A stretch of 64,000 bases of DNA, taken from Magnetococcus sp. PR-3 (lineage in GTDB: Bacteria; Pseudomonadota; Magnetococcia; Magnetococcales; Magnetococcaceae). Made by a program: the position numbers and the translations under genes. The stretch's first letter is position 1. Each line of letters begins with the position of its first letter. Below are positions 37,741 through 47,207 of the stretch, piece by piece. The notes beneath the pieces were generated by a model. That model did not search any database, had not been told where the DNA came from, and was given only the letters and a program-made list of their open reading frames with translations. Location of the stretch: NCBI RefSeq assembly GCF_036689865.1, contig NZ_JBAHUQ010000001.1:248001-312000 (forward strand), written 5' to 3'.

Positions 37741-39111
37741 TTAAACAAAGTTAGCCCGGTCCAAGCTATATTTACGCATTTTATCGTAAAGCGTCTTGCG
37801 GGGAACTTGCAAACCATCCAACGTAGCCTTGATATCTCCTTTGTGACGGGAGAGCTCTTGGGCAATCATGGTTTTTTCAAACAGCGCGACCTGTTGCGGT
37901 AAAGAAAGCCCATCCGCCCCCATACAAGGGGCACCTGCTTCATCCCCCTGTTGATCTTCATAGCCTGTTTCACCAAACAGCACATAGCGCTCGGCACAGT
38001 TGGCCAACTCCCGCACATTACCGGGCCAGCTATGGCTCATCAGTTTGGTCATATGCTCTGGTGCTGGCAAGGAGACATCTCGCTGATAGCGCGCGGCGGT
38101 CTGCAACAAAAAGTGTTCGAACAGCAGGGGTAGATCCTCCCGCCGCTCTCGTAAGGGCGGAATGGTAAGCATGGCGACATTTAACCGGTAATAGAGATCT
38201 TCACGAAACTCTTTCCTGTCCGCAGCCTCTCGCAAATCAACTTTAGTCGCGGCTACAATACGAATGTTCAAAGCAACTGGGGTGTTGGAGCCTAGCCGTT
38301 CTAGCGTACGCTCTTGTAGAACACGCAAAATTTTCACCTGAAAACTCAGGGGCATGCTCTCAATTTCGTCCAAAAAAAGTGTCCCATCATTGGCATGTTC
38401 TAACTTGCCCACCCGCTTATTGGTCGCCCCGGTAAAGGCTCCAGCCTCATGCCCAAACAGCTCATTTTCAATCATGCTTTCAGGAATGGCCCCACAGTTG
38501 ACCGCCACAAACGGTCCGTCCCGGCGCAAGGAGTGCTCATGAATGGTACGGGCAACCACCTCTTTACCACTGCCGGTCTCCCCCAACACCAAAACATCAA
38601 CATCTGTTTCAGCAATACTACGAATCTTTTTGCGTAACCCCTGCATATTCGTAGCGCGGCCTATCAAACGGCTACCTGGGGCATTTTGAGCCGCCAAAGC
38701 ACGTTTTAGCGTGTGCAGCTCACGCTCCAGGCGAGATTTTTCCGCCGCCCGGGTGGTAACCTCCACCAAGTGTTCACTGCTAAAGGGTTTTTCAATAAAA
38801 TCAAAAGCGCCATCGCGCATCGCTTGCACCGCGACAGAAACATCACCATGTCCCGTAATCAAAATAACCGGCAAATCAGCATGGGCGGCTAAGGCTTGGT
38901 TCATAAAGGTCAAGCCATCCATACCCGCCATACGGATATCACTGATCACGGCGGCATAGCTGCGTTTATCTAACTGAGCCAGCGCGGGCTCTGCAGCTTC
39001 AAAGCTCTCAACCTCAAAACCGGCTAACTCCAAAGCCTGCGTGGCAGCCAGCCGTATGTGACGGTCATCATCTATAAGCATTACCGGCATATCTTCAGAC
39101 ATGGTCTTCAT
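37741..39111 (-). CDS. dctD: Sigma54-dependent response regulator
   Basis: 456-residue NtrC-family activator. The receiver domain (about 1-125) has the phospho-Asp in AVISDIRMAGMDG. The AAA+ domain (about 150-385) has a Walker A motif GETGSGKEVVAR, the sigma54-contacting loop GAFTGA and a Walker B motif GTLFLDEIESM. A Fis-type helix-turn-helix lies at the C terminus (GDIKATLDGLQVPRKTLYDKMRKY). It overlaps dctB by 17 bp. Its probable target is the sigma54 promoter of dctPQM, where two matched inverted repeats lie upstream. The symbol is given from domain layout plus TRAP context; other NtrC-like names are possible. Confidence 0.9.
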   Translation of the reverse strand: MKTMSEDMPVMLIDDDRHIRLAATQALELAGFEVESFEAAEPALAQLDKRSYAAVISDIRMAGMDGLTFMNQALAAHADLPVILITGHGDVSVAVQAMRDGAFDFIEKPFSSEHLVEVTTRAAEKSRLERELHTLKRALAAQNAPGSRLIGRATNMQGLRKKIRSIAETDVDVLVLGETGSGKEVVARTIHEHSLRRDGPFVAVNCGAIPESMIENELFGHEAGAFTGATNKRVGKLEHANDGTLFLDEIESMPLSFQVKILRVLQERTLERLGSNTPVALNIRIVAATKVDLREAADRKEFREDLYYRLNVAMLTIPPLRERREDLPLLFEHFLLQTAARYQRDVSLPAPEHMTKLMSHSWPGNVRELANCAERYVLFGETGYEDQQGDEAGAPCMGADGLSLPQQVALFEKTMIAQELSRHKGDIKATLDGLQVPRKTLYDKMRKYSLDRANFV

Positions 39112-41047
39112 CCTGACTCTTTTTTAAACGGGGCAGCTCCAAGGTAAAGAGTGCGCCACCTTGCGCAGCGTTCTCCCCCCGTAAAACCCCTTTAAACTGA
39201 CGAACAATCCCATAGCTGATGGAAAGCCCCAGCCCCATCCCCTTCCCCACAGGTTTGGTGGTGAAAAAAGGATCAAAAAGCTGATCCAAGGCCTCCGCTT
39301 CTATGCCAGGCCCATTATCTCGTACCGCAAAGTGTAAATGGTTGGCGGAGACCCACATCGAAAGCCAAAGCTTCGCCCCATCCTGCCCCTTTACCACATC
39401 TCGTCCATTTTTTAACAGATTCAAAAAAACCTGCTGCAACATAATGTCATCCGCCAACACTTGATAGCTATCGGCATTCTCAGGAAAATTCACGGTAATA
39501 TCAATTCCCCAAACTTTACCTGCGGACTCCAGCAAACCCAGAGCCTCCTGCGCTGCAATGGCGGGGGATGTGGCCTTTAAGGTTTCAGGAGATTTTCGTG
39601 AAAAAACCTTCAGATGATTAACAATTCGCCCCATGGTTTCTGTTAATTCCGCAATCAAAACCAGATTATCCTGCACCTTCTCTGGCCGGCCACGCTGCAT
39701 AAAGGCTTGCGCATTATCCGCATAGGCCCGGATAGCCGTTAGGGGTTGATTGATCTCATGGGTAATACCTGCGGCCATTTGCCCCACAGCAGCCAACTTC
39801 CCAGCTTGAACAAGGTCACTTTGAGCCTGCTTCAGCTCCTCTTCAGCTTTTTTTCGCTCTCTTACTTCAACACTCAACTGTTCATTACTCTGCTGTAAAG
39901 CAGCGGTACGTCGCTCAACGCGAATCTCAAGTTCATCATGCGCCTGTTTAAGCGCCAATTGGGTTTTGCGCTCTAGCGCCATGCGTGCCATATGGGCTGC
40001 ACGACGCTGCTGCATGACATACACCAATAAAAACAGCAGCCCCACCGTGTAGGTCACAATCATGGTATTGGCAAAAGCATGGCGACTGGCTGGTGCCAGA
40101 TCTACAAGGGTATGCATATCCCACCCTGTTCCTGGCAAGGGTAGCGAATAGAGCAAAAACCTCTTTCCCTGACCAGAAAAGGCACGACTGGTATTCAGGT
40201 TGGGTTCAATCCCCTGCTTAAAGGTCAATAACCGGGAAAAAGCATCCCGTTTTTCCTCATGCACAATGGGTAAGGGCTGTAGGGGTATTCCGGCAAAACG
40301 TCGACTTTTTTGAATGGCTTGGCGTTTTTCTAAACTTAATGTACCTAATGTATGGTAACGCCAGTTTGGGTGTGCCGCCAAAAAGACCACCCCATCCCGA
40401 TCTGTCACCATAATATTGGCCTGGGCATCGTACCAACTCTGCTCCAGATCATCCAAACTGACCTTAACGGTCACAGCCCCCAAGAACATACCCAGAGCAT
40501 CATCATCTCCCCCAGCACCCAGGGGGGTACTATGAATAGGGTGAGCAAAGTAGTATCCCCGCTTACGCGAGACCACACCCAAAGCAAAATAGCGCCCTAA
40601 CTTGCCCTCTCGTGCGGCTTTAAAGTAGGGTCTGAAACTGAAATCCTTACCCACAAAAGAGCGCTCTGTACGCCAGTTACTGGCCGCCAGGGTGACCCCA
40701 TGGCGATCCATTAAATAGACATCGCTGCCCCCAATGATGCTATTTAATCGTTCCAAATGGGCATTAAGAATATTCGGGGCTAACTTGTTCACCCGTAGCT
40801 GCTGTTTAAAAACTGTATCCACAGCCAGGAGTTCAGGGAGTAGTTCATAGCGGGATAAAAAACCCTGTAAATTCTGTGCTCGTAGCTCAAGATCTTGATG
40901 CGCCGCGTCAATTTGCTGCTGTAAGTGACCATTCCAGGTTGCCTGCCATGTCACCACATCGGCCACCGCGAGTGTTAAGAGCAACACCCCAAAAAATGCC
41001 ATTCGTGACAGTTGTGCTTGCAAAGCTACCCCCCTACCGCACCACAT
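39095..41047 (-). CDS. dctB: C4-dicarboxylate-type sensor histidine kinase
   Basis: 650-residue membrane kinase. TM1 (about 15-33) is followed by a ~270-residue periplasmic dCache-type sensor with motifs like VYLMDRHGVTLAASNW and FSFRPYFKAAREGKLGRYFA. TM2 is near 330. A coiled coil (about 360-415) leads to HisKA with H-box GITHEINQPLTAIRAY and an HATPase domain (FLNLLKNGRDV N box, GLGLSISYGIV G box). This is the DctB layout. The start could also be a TTG about 8 codons later, after an AGGGGGG stretch. Translation is coupled to dctD through a 17-bp overlap. Confidence 0.88.
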   Translation of the reverse strand: MWCGRGVALQAQLSRMAFFGVLLLTLAVADVVTWQATWNGHLQQQIDAAHQDLELRAQNLQGFLSRYELLPELLAVDTVFKQQLRVNKLAPNILNAHLERLNSIIGGSDVYLMDRHGVTLAASNWRTERSFVGKDFSFRPYFKAAREGKLGRYFALGVVSRKRGYYFAHPIHSTPLGAGGDDDALGMFLGAVTVKVSLDDLEQSWYDAQANIMVTDRDGVVFLAAHPNWRYHTLGTLSLEKRQAIQKSRRFAGIPLQPLPIVHEEKRDAFSRLLTFKQGIEPNLNTSRAFSGQGKRFLLYSLPLPGTGWDMHTLVDLAPASRHAFANTMIVTYTVGLLFLLVYVMQQRRAAHMARMALERKTQLALKQAHDELEIRVERRTAALQQSNEQLSVEVRERKKAEEELKQAQSDLVQAGKLAAVGQMAAGITHEINQPLTAIRAYADNAQAFMQRGRPEKVQDNLVLIAELTETMGRIVNHLKVFSRKSPETLKATSPAIAAQEALGLLESAGKVWGIDITVNFPENADSYQVLADDIMLQQVFLNLLKNGRDVVKGQDGAKLWLSMWVSANHLHFAVRDNGPGIEAEALDQLFDPFFTTKPVGKGMGLGLSISYGIVRQFKGVLRGENAAQGGALFTLELPRLKKSQDEDHV

Positions 41048-41646
41048 TTTTAGCCCTTCTCAAAAGAGACCATTTAACGCTACGCCCTTACCTCCTAAAG
41101 ATCCAGCATCCTTCCATCTAAGCGCTAGAAAATCCAACTCCTCACTGTTACAATAAGTGAGCGTTTGTGAGAATCTTACAACCTCTGACAAATGTGCCTC
41201 CCTGTAATGGGGGCAAGCTGGTTGCTTAAGCACGAGCATCTGCTCTCGCCGAATAGGGTAAGATGAACCATATACCAGGGGCATTCCCAGAACCGCCTCT
41301 TATTAGAAGTAATTACATTTTAATTACTTATGCATGATATTTTTTGTTTATCCTCCGCTCCTACATGATTATACTGAACCTGCTACGTATGAACATGTAG
41401 CAACCAAGCCCTACCATAAAAGCTAAACCTATATATTTAAGTGTTATTCTTTTTTTCAGACCGATTTTCTCATTTTTCCCCTGAAATTGAGTGATCTTCA
41501 TCACAATAATAACAATGAGAATGCTTTTCAGGAACAATAACCACCTCGTCATTGTCCCATAAGGGAGCCACACAGCAACGAGGCCAAGGGTGCATGAATA
41601 GGTTATTAAGACCAACCATGCATGTGTGTTAACCAGGGAAGATACT
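41048..41646. other. Divergent intergenic region with two inverted repeats
   Basis: About 600 bp between dctB and a divergent chemoreceptor gene. CTCACT/AGTGAG (41141-41161) and AAGTAATTA/TAATTACTT (41307-41329, perfect 9-bp arms with a 5-nt spacer) could be operators. A minus-strand frame (41361-41762) encodes hydrophobic segments but has no ribosome-binding site and overlaps the chemoreceptor start, so it is not called as a gene. Confidence 0.5.
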
Positions 41647-43650
41647 ATGAAAAATCTGAAAATTGGCACCAAGCTTTTTATCGGCTTTGGATTGGTCATT
41701 GTTCTGGGCATTCTGGGCGGTATTTTTAGCCGACAAACCGCCAATGACTTAGCTGAAACCACCTCAAAACTCTACCGTCACCCCATGGCGGTCAGCGTCA
41801 GTATTCGTGATATTGAAACCAACTTGGTTGCTATTCATCGATCGATGAAAGATGTGGCCATGTCAAAATCCCTACCGCAAATGGAAAAAGCTGTTGCGAA
41901 AGCAGAGAGCTATGCCAGCGGTGTAGACGGTGCTTTCCAGATATTGGATGAGCGCTTTCTAGGGGATAAATCGGTCGTTAAAGAGGTTCGAGATCTCTTT
42001 GAAGCGTGGCAACCGATCCGTGAAAGAGTGGTGGCTGAAACCCGTATTCAGTTAACCAACGATGCCATTGGCATTACCCGCGGTGAAGGGGCCAAACATA
42101 TTGCAGCAACCCGTAAAGCCATTGACGCCTTACGCACCTTTGCCGCAGGTAAGGCATCTGAGTTTCATAATAAAGCCATGAATAGCCAAGATGCCAATGC
42201 CATCATCTTGGTTGATAAGTTCTATAAACACCCTTACACCGTCAGTGACCGGGCCAACCGGATCAATGCCGGCATTATGGCCATAGCCCTGACCATGAAG
42301 GATATTGCCAGTGCTGCCGATGAAGCGACTGTAAAAAAGCTCACCAAAAAGGTTGCTAACCTGGAACGGAAAGTTCTCAGCCACTTTACGATGATCCATG
42401 AACGCTTTTTGGGTAATAAAAGCATGGTCAATAAGGCTGAAAAACTGTTTGTGGATTGGAAGCGTATTCGCGATAAAGTGATCGCTATGCGTACGGCTCA
42501 AGTACGGGCAGACCCAGGCCGTATTACCCGTGAAGTAGGTGGCCCCCACCTAGCTAAGCTGAATACTAAACTGAAAAAAATCCGCGACTTTGCTGATAAA
42601 AAAGGTAAAGGCTTTAATAAAAAAGCCAAAGAACAGGCTCAGGATGCTGAGTTGATGTTGTTAATCATCTTCTCTGCGATCACCTTAATCGCCATTGTTA
42701 TTGCCTTGCTGATCACCCGTGCCATTGTACCACCACTTCAAGCTGCGGTTTCTTTGGCCAAGCAGGTTCGGGATGGAGATCTCACCGCAACTGTGGAGAT
42801 TAATCAAAAGGATGAAGTGGGAGAACTGGTACGCGCCCTCCAGGCGATGATGGAGAAATTGCGTGAGGTCATTGGACAGGTTTCCGATGCCGCACAAAGT
42901 GTCTCATCTGGCAGCGCGGAACTGGCCGACTCGGCACAAGGGCTCTCACAGGGGGCGACAGAACAGGCCGCTTCTATTGAGGAAACCTCCGCGGCAATGG
43001 AGGAGATGGCTGCCAATATTCAACAGAACATGGAGAGCGCGGCCTCAACCCAACAGATCTCCCAAAAAGCGGCCAAAGATGGCGCACAAGGTGGCCGATC
43101 TGTGGATGACTCTGTGGATGCCATGAAGCAGATTGCAGAAAAAATTGGCATTATTGAAGAGATTGCCCGTCAAACCAACCTCTTGGCGCTCAATGCTGCT
43201 ATTGAAGCAGCCCGTGCAGGGGAACATGGTAAAGGGTTTGCCGTGGTGGCGGCTGAAGTACGCAAGCTGGCAGAACGGAGCCAAATGGCCGCAGGTGAAA
43301 TCAGCACGCTCTCAGCATCCAGTACAGAAGTGGCCGAACAAGCTGGCACCATTATCAACGCATTGGTTCCTGATATTAAACAGACGGCAGATCTTATTGA
43401 AGGTATTGCCGCATCCAGTGCGGAACAGAACCAAGGGGCATCTCAAGTCAACGGCGCCATACAACAGTTGGATCAAGTGATCCAGCAAAATGCTGGGGCT
43501 TCCGAGCAAATGGCTGCAACGGCAGAAGAGTTGAACAGTCAAGCTGATCGGCTTACCCAAGCCATCTCCTTCTTTCATATGAACAACCAAAGAGAAGGTT
43601 TTGCTCAACAAAGCTTAGAAGCCATGCCCCTAGCACTTACAGATCACTAA
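41647..43650 (+). CDS. Methyl-accepting chemotaxis protein with duplicated sensor module
   Basis: 667-residue chemoreceptor. The ATG at 41647 has GGGAAG upstream; the frame could start 7 codons earlier. TM1 lies at about residues 10-28, the periplasmic region at about 30-335, and TM2 at about 337-358. A HAMP domain (about 360-410) and the signalling domain follow, with the conserved hairpin tip [22 protein letters not shown] at about residues 503-524. The periplasmic part is a tandem duplication with a period of ~150 residues: [32 protein letters not shown] and [24 protein letters not shown]. Each copy is likely a four-helix bundle. There is no C-terminal CheR-binding pentapeptide. The ligand is unknown. 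Confidence 0.92.
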   Translation: MKNLKIGTKLFIGFGLVIVLGILGGIFSRQTANDLAETTSKLYRHPMAVSVSIRDIETNLVAIHRSMKDVAMSKSLPQMEKAVAKAESYASGVDGAFQILDERFLGDKSVVKEVRDLFEAWQPIRERVVAETRIQLTNDAIGITRGEGAKHIAATRKAIDALRTFAAGKASEFHNKAMNSQDANAIILVDKFYKHPYTVSDRANRINAGIMAIALTMKDIASAADEATVKKLTKKVANLERKVLSHFTMIHERFLGNKSMVNKAEKLFVDWKRIRDKVIAMRTAQVRADPGRITREVGGPHLAKLNTKLKKIRDFADKKGKGFNKKAKEQAQDAELMLLIIFSAITLIAIVIALLITRAIVPPLQAAVSLAKQVRDGDLTATVEINQKDEVGELVRALQAMMEKLREVIGQVSDAAQSVSSGSAELADSAQGLSQGATEQAASIEETSAAMEEMAANIQQNMESAASTQQISQKAAKDGAQGGRSVDDSVDAMKQIAEKIGIIEEIARQTNLLALNAAIEAARAGEHGKGFAVVAAEVRKLAERSQMAAGEISTLSASSTEVAEQAGTIINALVPDIKQTADLIEGIAASSAEQNQGASQVNGAIQQLDQVIQQNAGASEQMAATAEELNSQADRLTQAISFFHMNNQREGFAQQSLEAMPLALTDH

Positions 43651-43670
43651 GCCAGACCACAAGATCCCAT

Positions 43671-43696
43671 GCAGGCCCCTTTTCCAAGGGGCCTGC
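43671..43696 (+). terminator. Hairpin after the chemoreceptor gene
   Basis: An 11-bp perfect stem GCAGGCCCCTT/AAGGGGCCTGC with the loop TTCC lies 20 nt after the stop. No T-run follows. Confidence 0.65.
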
Positions 43697-44266
43697 CCAT
43701 CCTTCTGTACGCAATGCCCCCACCCCACACACTGTTGAGATGTGTGATCAACAACGCCCTTTCTGGCCAATGACTCACCACACATGAGCGCCATGCAGCA
43801 GACACCGCAAGATTAGGAGGGGTAAACCTCTTTGAGTGGCACTGTATTCGGATACCTCCACAGGGTTTTCACCCTGTTTCAAGAGCCTATTGCCACCGAC
43901 CCTATCGGTAAAAACAGAGGAGCAAACGCACAGATGTGTGTATGCCATGCCGAAAGCATACACAGGGATACAACCGCATTGGAACGCAGATTTAAAGAGT
44001 ACAACGCCTTGGCAATAGACCCACCACCCGCCCCAAAGCGCCCCTCTATCTGAGCCATGGTCTATGGACGAAGCGCAATGAACCCCTCTTCATGCCAAAA
44101 AGCGACCATAAGAGCTACATAAGCTCACCCCACCACTACTCCTGTAAGCTACACCTATGAAAGGGCTATAAATACACCTACAGAGATATTCCATCTTAGT
44201 TTATTGGTAAAAAAGGGGATAAGATAAAGGGCATATGCCTACTTTTTTCATTTAGGAGCTTCTTCT
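43697..44266. other. Intergenic region with hairpin and a palindrome before the B12 MerR gene
   Basis: About 570 bp without a convincing gene. ACAGGGT-TTTC-ACCCTGT (43860-43877) is a perfect 7-bp hairpin. GGCATATGCC (44230-44239) is a palindrome 16 nt before the Shine-Dalgarno of the downstream MerR-type regulator and could be an autoregulatory site. No riboswitch consensus was recognised. Confidence 0.45.
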
Positions 44267-45157
44267 GTGGCCCATACCATCCCTATACGCATGATTGCGG
44301 AGAGCTTAAATACTTCCACAGATACCGTACGCACTTGGGAACGTCGATATGGGCTATTTTCACCCGTTCGCTTACACACCGGTGGTCATCGACGGTACAG
44401 CCAAACGGATCTAGAACAGGCTCAACAACTGCGTTTGCTTCTCGATAAAGGTATGCGTATTAGCAAAGCGGTTAAAGTACTTCACATGTCTGAAGATGCC
44501 CACGGCGGCCCACAAACAAGCCGCCACTTCTATCAGGCGCTCATACGCGCCATCCAACATTTTGATCTGCTGGAGCTGGACAGGGTCTATCAAAAAGCCC
44601 TGACGCAATATCACCCTGATACGGTAATGAAAAAACTGATCGTACCCGTTTTTCAACACCTTGGACAAAACTGGGATAAACATCCTGGTGGGATTGCTGA
44701 GGAACACTTTGCCAGCCATTTTTTATACAGCAAGTTAAGCACCCGACTTAACCAAACGGTTATCGCTGGGCGCTCTTTTCACCTTTTAGCCGCCTGTTTA
44801 CCAGGGGAGCAGCATGAGCTGGGTCTACTTCTCTTCTGCCTAACCATTGTAGAAGAGGGCTTTTATCCTATTTATCTCGGCCCAAACCTACCCATCTCTC
44901 AGTTTAACAGCGTCATTAGCCAGAGTGGTTGCCAAGGCATTGTCCTCTCTGGAAAATCTGCCTTTAAGCAGAAAGAGGTTCTGGATCAACTCTACCAGGT
45001 CAGTGAACAGCTCTCAGTACCTATTTTTATCGGAGGCGAGGTTGCCGCCAACCATGCCCCCCTGTTAAGGCAGCATGGCGTCATTCCACTGGAAGAGGAT
45101 TTCTCCAAAGCCTTAACCACCTTAAGTACGCATATACCACAACCAACCACCATATGA
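44267..45157 (+). CDS. MerR-family regulator with cobalamin-binding domain (CarH/LitR-like)
   Basis: 296-residue regulator starting at GTG with AGGAG 8 nt upstream. The MerR helix-turn-helix is at residues 5-72 (TDTVRTWERRYGLFSP, GGHRRYSQTD). A helical bundle (about 85-165) and a Rossmann-type B12-binding domain (about 168-290) follow. The photoreceptor signature W-x9-E-H is present as W136, E146 and H147, and the base-off cobalamin motif E-x-H-x2-G as E181-H183-G186. In Thermus CarH the equivalents are W131, E141, H142 and H177, with almost the same spacing. The residue after the Trp, a His in Thermus CarH that ligates cobalt in the light state, is Asp here (D137). The protein probably represses its targets in the dark and releases them in light or when B12 is absent. 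No carotenoid gene is adjacent. Confidence 0.85.
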   Translation: MAHTIPIRMIAESLNTSTDTVRTWERRYGLFSPVRLHTGGHRRYSQTDLEQAQQLRLLLDKGMRISKAVKVLHMSEDAHGGPQTSRHFYQALIRAIQHFDLLELDRVYQKALTQYHPDTVMKKLIVPVFQHLGQNWDKHPGGIAEEHFASHFLYSKLSTRLNQTVIAGRSFHLLAACLPGEQHELGLLLFCLTIVEEGFYPIYLGPNLPISQFNSVISQSGCQGIVLSGKSAFKQKEVLDQLYQVSEQLSVPIFIGGEVAANHAPLLRQHGVIPLEEDFSKALTTLSTHIPQPTTI

Positions 45158-45162
45158 CCCCG

Positions 45163-46923
45163 TTAATCGTTAAGAATAGGTTTGGGGGCCGGGGGTAACT
45201 CATCCTCTTCAAAAGAGAGGGGTAAGGGGCTGGCCTGCCCAACAATGGGAGAATACGAGGGGGTATGGCAGGTGGTTGCTTCATCCACCAATAGCTGGGC
45301 CAACTCTCGGTGGTGGTGCAAAATACCTTTTAAAGGAACATCTTTTAAAACTTTAACAATCTCATCGGTCACCGCATCGGCTACCAGCATCGCCCCCGGT
45401 GCCAAACGCGCGACAACCTCGGCCACCCGTCTTACCCGGTGGGGATCTTCCATCGCTAGAACCACAGCACTGGCAGAGGCAACCTGGGCGCTTTCCAAAA
45501 TCTCGGTTTTTCCCGCATCACCAAACAGAATGGCATCCCCGCGACCCACGCCATCTCCCACACGTTTACGATCCATCTCAATGGCGATGTAAGAAAAACC
45601 ACGACGGCGTAATTCAGCCACCACAGCCGCACCCAGATCACCATACCCACACACCACAAAATGGCCTTTGGCGATCTCATGGCGAAAACAGGCATCGTAC
45701 CCACACACCACCAGATGATGCTCAACACCATCAGAGGGCTCGGGTTGTTGTAAGCGACGGTTGTTGAGATCTGCCCCAAAAAAACCGGAAAGATATTCAA
45801 GATGCCGAATAAGAAAGGGCGTGACGATAATAGAAAAGACCACCGCAACCACTAAGGGTTGGTTAAGCTGAGCGGAGAGCACCCCCTCGACCCGCGCCAG
45901 TTCAAAAACAGCAAAGGAGAACTCTCCCCCTTGGCATAAAACCAGCCCGGTTCGGACCCCGGTTGTCCACCCGGCAAAGCGCCATATCAACCCGCCAATA
46001 ATCACCGCTTTTAGGATCATAATCCCTAACAGTAACAGTATAACCAGACCAAAATTCCCCATTAGCCAGGGAAGATCAATCTGCATACCTACGGTAACAA
46101 AGAAGACCCCAAGCAGCAGGTCCCTAAACGGATTAAGGTCGGCCTCAATCTGATACTTATACTTGGTTTCAGAGATCATCAGTGCCGCAAAAAAAGCCCC
46201 TAACGAGTAGGAGAAACCCAAACTATGGGTCAGCGCTGAAGCGGCGATAACCACTACCAGAATGGCCGTGATAAAGAGCTCATGAGAGTGGGTATCTGCC
46301 ACCATCGCCAAAAGCCGTGTCACAACATGCTTGGCGCCATAGTAGAGTATACCCATGGCGATAACCCCACTGATCAGGGTTTCTGCCAGCAACAGGGGAA
46401 TCGGTTGCCCTTGATCCGTTAAAAAACGAATGAGAAGAAAAATGGGAATAACCGCCATATCCTGGAACAGCAATATCCCTAACGCCTGCCAACCATGGGG
46501 CAAACCTAACTCATGTCGTTCTGAAAGTATTTTGAGTACCGCTGCTGTTGAGGACATCGCCAGCGCCGCCCCAATAACGATGGCTGCAGGCCACTCAATG
46601 GTAAACACGAAGTGGGCGATCAGTGCAAAAAGCGTAGCGGTTAGACCAACCTGAAGCCCACCATGCAAAAGCACCTCGCGGCGCATCTCCTGCAATCGGC
46701 TGACAGAAAACTCCAAGCCTATGTTAAACATTAAAAAAACGATGCCAAACTCGGCAATTTCCAACAAGGCTGTATGGTCATCCCCCAGGTGGAACAGATG
46801 GGTAATGGCCGCACCTGCTGCAATATGACCAATAATGGTGGGTATGCCAGCTCGACGCAGCAGAACGTTAAGAATTAACGAAAGTGTCGCTGCTGATAGT
46901 ATGAGGTGCAGATGATCATGCAT
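45163..46923 (-). CDS. CPA2-family cation/proton antiporter with RCK domain
   Basis: 586-residue KefB/YbaL-type transporter. The ATG at 46923 was chosen over the longer frame to 47067, since MHDHLHLILSAATLSLIL is the normal N terminus. About 12 membrane segments (residues 1-380) carry motifs GIPTIIGHIAAGAAI, FGIVFLMFNIGLEFS and LCQGGEFSFAVFEL. A cytosolic RCK/TrkA-N domain (about 405-540) has the nucleotide motif VVCGYGDLGAAV. Just before it an 18-residue imperfect copy (HLVVCGYDACFRHEIAKG) arises from a 14-bp direct repeat in the DNA (45644-45657 and 45698-45711). It is convergent with the B12 MerR gene (5-bp gap) and divergent from the MBL/hemerythrin gene. K+ or Na+ specificity cannot be determined. 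Confidence 0.88.
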   Translation of the reverse strand: MHDHLHLILSAATLSLILNVLLRRAGIPTIIGHIAAGAAITHLFHLGDDHTALLEIAEFGIVFLMFNIGLEFSVSRLQEMRREVLLHGGLQVGLTATLFALIAHFVFTIEWPAAIVIGAALAMSSTAAVLKILSERHELGLPHGWQALGILLFQDMAVIPIFLLIRFLTDQGQPIPLLLAETLISGVIAMGILYYGAKHVVTRLLAMVADTHSHELFITAILVVVIAASALTHSLGFSYSLGAFFAALMISETKYKYQIEADLNPFRDLLLGVFFVTVGMQIDLPWLMGNFGLVILLLLGIMILKAVIIGGLIWRFAGWTTGVRTGLVLCQGGEFSFAVFELARVEGVLSAQLNQPLVVAVVFSIIVTPFLIRHLEYLSGFFGADLNNRRLQQPEPSDGVEHHLVVCGYDACFRHEIAKGHFVVCGYGDLGAAVVAELRRRGFSYIAIEMDRKRVGDGVGRGDAILFGDAGKTEILESAQVASASAVVLAMEDPHRVRRVAEVVARLAPGAMLVADAVTDEIVKVLKDVPLKGILHHHRELAQLLVDEATTCHTPSYSPIVGQASPLPLSFEEDELPPAPKPILND

Positions 46924-47207
46924 AATGAATATCCCATGGTGACCACAACCATGGCCCCACTTAACGCTTGTATAGACTCCGAAACTTCTCCAGAACCTTG
47001 CATTGTAGGCGGTCTGAACCGCCAAAGATAGCCAATGCTTAAGAGAAAGCCACACAAAAAATTGCAAAAGCCAACTGTTTTTGCAAAACTACATAACTCT
47101 TGATTTTAGAGGGGTTATAACCATTTTATATCCCCCTCCTGACACCATTTAATCCTTATTGGGCACCAAATATTTGGTTGCCATCATACGTTTAAATCGA
47201 GCTTGCC

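Noticed and set aside
41361-41762. Minus-strand 133-aa hydrophobic frame divergent from the chemoreceptor
   Set aside because: It overlaps the chemoreceptor start, lacks a ribosome-binding site at any internal ATG, and the hydrophobic stretch may simply reflect AT-rich sequence.
43797-44060. Possible riboswitch before the B12 MerR gene
   Set aside because: Several hairpins are present but no cobalamin, glycine, SAM or c-di-GMP consensus core could be matched.
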